Shown here: positions 61,278 through 63,126 of the stretch, one piece after another | Position numbering within the stretch: the stretch's first letter is position 1 | Layout of the letters: each line of letters opens with the position of its first letter | From: Tepidibacter mesophilus | Lineage (GTDB): Bacteria > Bacillota > Clostridia > Peptostreptococcales > Peptostreptococcaceae | Assembly (NCBI RefSeq): GCF_002724055.1 | Contig: NZ_BDQY01000020.1 | Span: forward strand, 1 to 63,126 | Direction of reading: 5' to 3' | DNA length: 63,126 bases | Translations under genes and position numbers: made by a program | Notes under the pieces: generated by a model | Database searches by the model: none | What the model was told of the DNA's origin: nothing | Seen by the model: only the letters and a program-made list of their open reading frames with translations

Positions 61278-62321
61278 TTATATTACGTCTACTTTTTTTA
61301 ATATTTTGTATAGTATAACATAAATCATCAGGTAAATCATTCCAAGTATACCGTATGATGTAAGACCAATAAATATCATGGCCAGAGCTGTTAACGGATG
61401 TATTCCAACTGAATCTGATATAACTTTTGGCTCTATTAGTTCTATTATCACAGTTATTATAGCAAATAAAACAATTATACCAATAGCTATCATATACTGT
61501 TTTTTTATAATATAAAATATACACATAGGAATATATATAAACCAAATTCCAACGACTGGTATTATATCAGAAATTACGACTAAAATACTTATAATCAGCG
61601 TATATCTTATTTTTAATATCCAAAATCCTATTAAAGTACATATGAAAGTTATTCCAACTAATATTATATATGCTTTTAAATATCCAAACATCATATCATT
61701 TATTTCAGACAACATATTTTCAGCTCGTTCTCTTCCTTCATTACAAAAAAAAGATAAAAATTTACTTTTGATAATATTCATGTCTTTATCAAAAAAATAC
61801 AAACTAAATAATATAACAAATACGACAATAGTTAAAAATGGAATAACAATTATAATTTGAATGCCTTTGTTTATAATATCTAATAAATCATCAAATATGT
61901 TATGGATATTAGAAGAAACCTGCTCTTGAACTTTCTTTACTATCTCTGGCTCAAACTTTTCATAAAGTATATTCAACTTATTCATTTGATGTCCTACATT
62001 ATTGTATAATTCATTAAAGTCATCTATGGAGTTAATTATATCCTTAGATTCTATTTTTACATTAAATACTATAAACGCACAAACTAATAATAGAATTGTA
62101 AATATAAACCCCGATAATAATATAGCCGATAAACCTTTTTTTAAACGAAATCTTTTATATAAGTAATCTGTACATGGTTTTATAAGTACAGCAACTACAA
62201 ATGCTAGAACAAATGGATATGTATACGATATTGTCAAAGAAAATATAATAAATATCAATGTATATATAAGTGTAAAAACAAATAACTTCTTCATATTTTG
62301 AATAAAACATTTATCAAACAT
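61278..62321 (-). CDS. ytvI: AI-2E/YtvI-type sporulation membrane protein
   Basis: 347 residues with about eight membrane segments. The YtvI/AI-2E family core is visible: YPFVLAFVVAVLIKPCTDYL near 35-55, VISDIIPVVGIWFIYIP, and HPLTALAMIFIGLTSYGILG near the end. YtvI is a sporulation-linked member in Bacillus; transport substrate unknown. AAGGTGATG precedes ATG. Confidence 0.85.
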   Translation of the reverse strand: MFDKCFIQNMKKLFVFTLIYTLIFIIFSLTISYTYPFVLAFVVAVLIKPCTDYLYKRFRLKKGLSAILLSGFIFTILLLVCAFIVFNVKIESKDIINSIDDFNELYNNVGHQMNKLNILYEKFEPEIVKKVQEQVSSNIHNIFDDLLDIINKGIQIIIVIPFLTIVVFVILFSLYFFDKDMNIIKSKFLSFFCNEGRERAENMLSEINDMMFGYLKAYIILVGITFICTLIGFWILKIRYTLIISILVVISDIIPVVGIWFIYIPMCIFYIIKKQYMIAIGIIVLFAIITVIIELIEPKVISDSVGIHPLTALAMIFIGLTSYGILGMIYLMIYVILYKILKKVDVI

Positions 62322-62386
62322 ACTTCATCACCTTTTTAAAGTACTTTAATTTTATTATCTGCTTTTATAGTTACGTGTATACATAA

Positions 62387-62460
62387 AAAATTCGTCTAGT
62401 CCCTACTCGCTGACTCATGTCCCCAACGATCCCTACGAGCTCCGTTGCTCAAAATAGTTG
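62387..62460. repeat. Dispersed repeat, copy B (longer)
   Basis: AAAATTCGTCTAGTC plus GACTCATGTC as in copy A (32/35 match), continuing with CCCAACGATCCC and TACGAGCTCCGTTGCTC. No reading frame. It could be a degenerate mobile or structured element. Confidence 0.6.
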
Positions 62461-62636
62461 CATATGTAGTTCTTCCACCAATGTTATCCACAGGACTAAA
62501 ATTTTATAATCCCTTAGTATATAAAAAATGCCAAGGTTATTTAAAATGTACCCTATAGAGTAGACACTATAAAAAAGTCTACTTTATAGGGTGTTTTTAT
62601 GTATAATTAAATAAATGAGAATTCGGGGGAAAAAAA

Positions 62637-63056
62637 ATGAGTAAAAAGATATTTACAGAAGAACAAATAGAAACTTTGGCACAAAATAAATATGTGAAAA
62701 ATGTTACCAATAAAGCAATCACGTATACTGATGAATTTAAGAAAATTTTTATAGCTGAGAATCAGAACGGAAAAATTCCTAGAGAAATATTCGAAGAATG
62801 TGGATTTGATGTAGATATCATAGGGATTGATAGAGTTAGAGGATCTGGGAAAAGATGGAGAGCTACTTATAGAAATAATGGTGCGTGTGGTTTAACCGAT
62901 ACAAGAAAAACCAATTCTGGAAGACCAACAACTAAGGAACTTTCATTAGAGGAGAAGTATGCACGACTTCAAGCAGAAAATAATTTATTGAAAGCTGAGA
63001 ACGAACTTCTAAAAAAGATCGATATGATAGAAAGGATGATGATACCAAAGAAATAA
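62637..63056 (+). CDS. IS3-family transposase OrfA
   Basis: 139 residues, DNA-binding subunit with helix-turn-helix (EFKKIFIAENQNGKIPREIF near 33-52), a Gly/Arg linker (RGSGKRWRATYRNN), and a C-terminal leucine-zipper-like coiled coil (LQAENNLLKAENELLKKID). Starts at 62637, 5-8 nt after GGGGG. A_AAA_AAG at 63011-63017 in its own frame is a classical -1 slippage site near the end, which would fuse it to OrfB. Confidence 0.88.
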   Translation: MSKKIFTEEQIETLAQNKYVKNVTNKAITYTDEFKKIFIAENQNGKIPREIFEECGFDVDIIGIDRVRGSGKRWRATYRNNGACGLTDTRKTNSGRPTTKELSLEEKYARLQAENNLLKAENELLKKIDMIERMMIPKK

Positions 63057-63126
63057 AATTGCTTCCTAAAGACAAGTTCATAATAATACGAGATATAGTA
63101 AAAAAATATAAATTGAAAAATATGAT
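63011..63126 (+). CDS. IS3-family transposase OrfB (start only)
   Basis: From the slippage site the -1 frame is open to the end of the window, reading DRYDRKDDDTKEIKLLPKDK, then FIIIRDIVKKYKLKNM. It overlaps orfA by about 46 bp. This is the normal arrangement for the integrase-type OrfAB; the DDE residues lie beyond the window. Confidence 0.75.

Larger units (their letters stand above)
62547..63126 (+). mobile_element. IS3-family insertion sequence, left part (truncated by window)
   Basis: Putative left end begins TGTACCCTATAGAGTAGACA at 62547, containing an inverted repeat with GTCTACTTTATAGGGT (62577-62592). Then orfA (62637-63056) and the beginning of orfB in the -1 frame. The right end lies outside the window. 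Confidence 0.75.

Noticed and set aside
61234-61545. Minus-strand frame inside ytvI
   Set aside because: Out of frame with the clearly homologous YtvI sequence and without a ribosome site.

Overview
The window comes from a low-GC, spore-forming member of the Clostridia. The signs are AT-rich DNA with strong AGGAGG-type ribosome sites, a clostridial histidine-degradation set (hutU, ftcD, hutI, fchA, hutH), SpoVB, CotE, CotS/CotSA and YtvI homologues, a DegS/DegU pair and a SAM-I riboswitch. A Peptostreptococcaceae-like or Clostridium-like host is plausible; the genus cannot be fixed from the sequence alone. No tRNA or rRNA gene and no CRISPR array was seen.

Layout. 1-6.5 kb: housekeeping and regulation (M18 aminopeptidase, DegSU-type two-component pair, CheW, a DUF896 microprotein, a MocR-type regulator). 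6.9-30.7 kb: a large probable spore-surface island. It holds two CsxC-like proteins, a Cys-rich coat-like protein, SpoVB, three paralogous proteins that look like beta-propellers, a GT2 glycosyltransferase, the complete capEFG set for UDP-N-acetyl-L-fucosamine, a DNRLRE/DUF6385 protein, a TPR glycosyltransferase, a tandem-repeat DUF6385 protein, three CgeB-type glycosyltransferases and a sulfotransferase-like/glycosyltransferase fusion. ung sits inside it. 30.77-31 kb: a structured RNA that I read as 6S RNA. 32-37 kb: the hut operon. 37-43.7 kb: a second spore-surface block (UDP-glucose dehydrogenase, CotSA, two CotS kinases-like proteins, a nucleotide-sugar epimerase, CotE). 43.7-49.5 kb: a DnaB-core ATPase, a BTAD/AAA regulator, hutH and a LacI-family regulator. 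49.6-50.7 kb: a tandem array of tiny Cys/Trp-rich membrane proteins. 51.4-55.5 kb: acpP, then a SAM riboswitch with metY-hom-metA. 55.6-62.3 kb: housekeeping genes (nucleoid protein, pseudouridine synthase, NAD kinase, phosphodiesterase, PII-like protein, DUF1294, pepT, ytvI). At the right edge an IS3-family element enters the window and is cut off.

How it fits together. Many spore-island genes are preceded by sequences matching the sigma-K (late mother-cell) pattern as I know it from Bacillus: AC in the -35 region, then about 16 bases, then CATAnnnTA. I find this upstream of capEFG, the sulfotransferase fusion, the CgeB pair, one CsxC-like gene, the Cys-rich coat-like gene, ugd, and each of the four microprotein genes. 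The reading is that, late in sporulation, the mother cell makes activated sugars (UDP-FucNAc, UDP-glucuronate and its epimer), uses a set of glycosyltransferases to decorate coat or exosporium proteins, and co-expresses several undescribed surface proteins. This is inference from motifs and context; no expression data are available here.

Most likely new biology: the triplicated 53-residue microproteins with precisely conserved promoters and 5' hairpins, the three-member propeller-like family interleaved with glycosylation genes, and the degenerate sulfotransferase fused to a glycosyltransferase-like domain.
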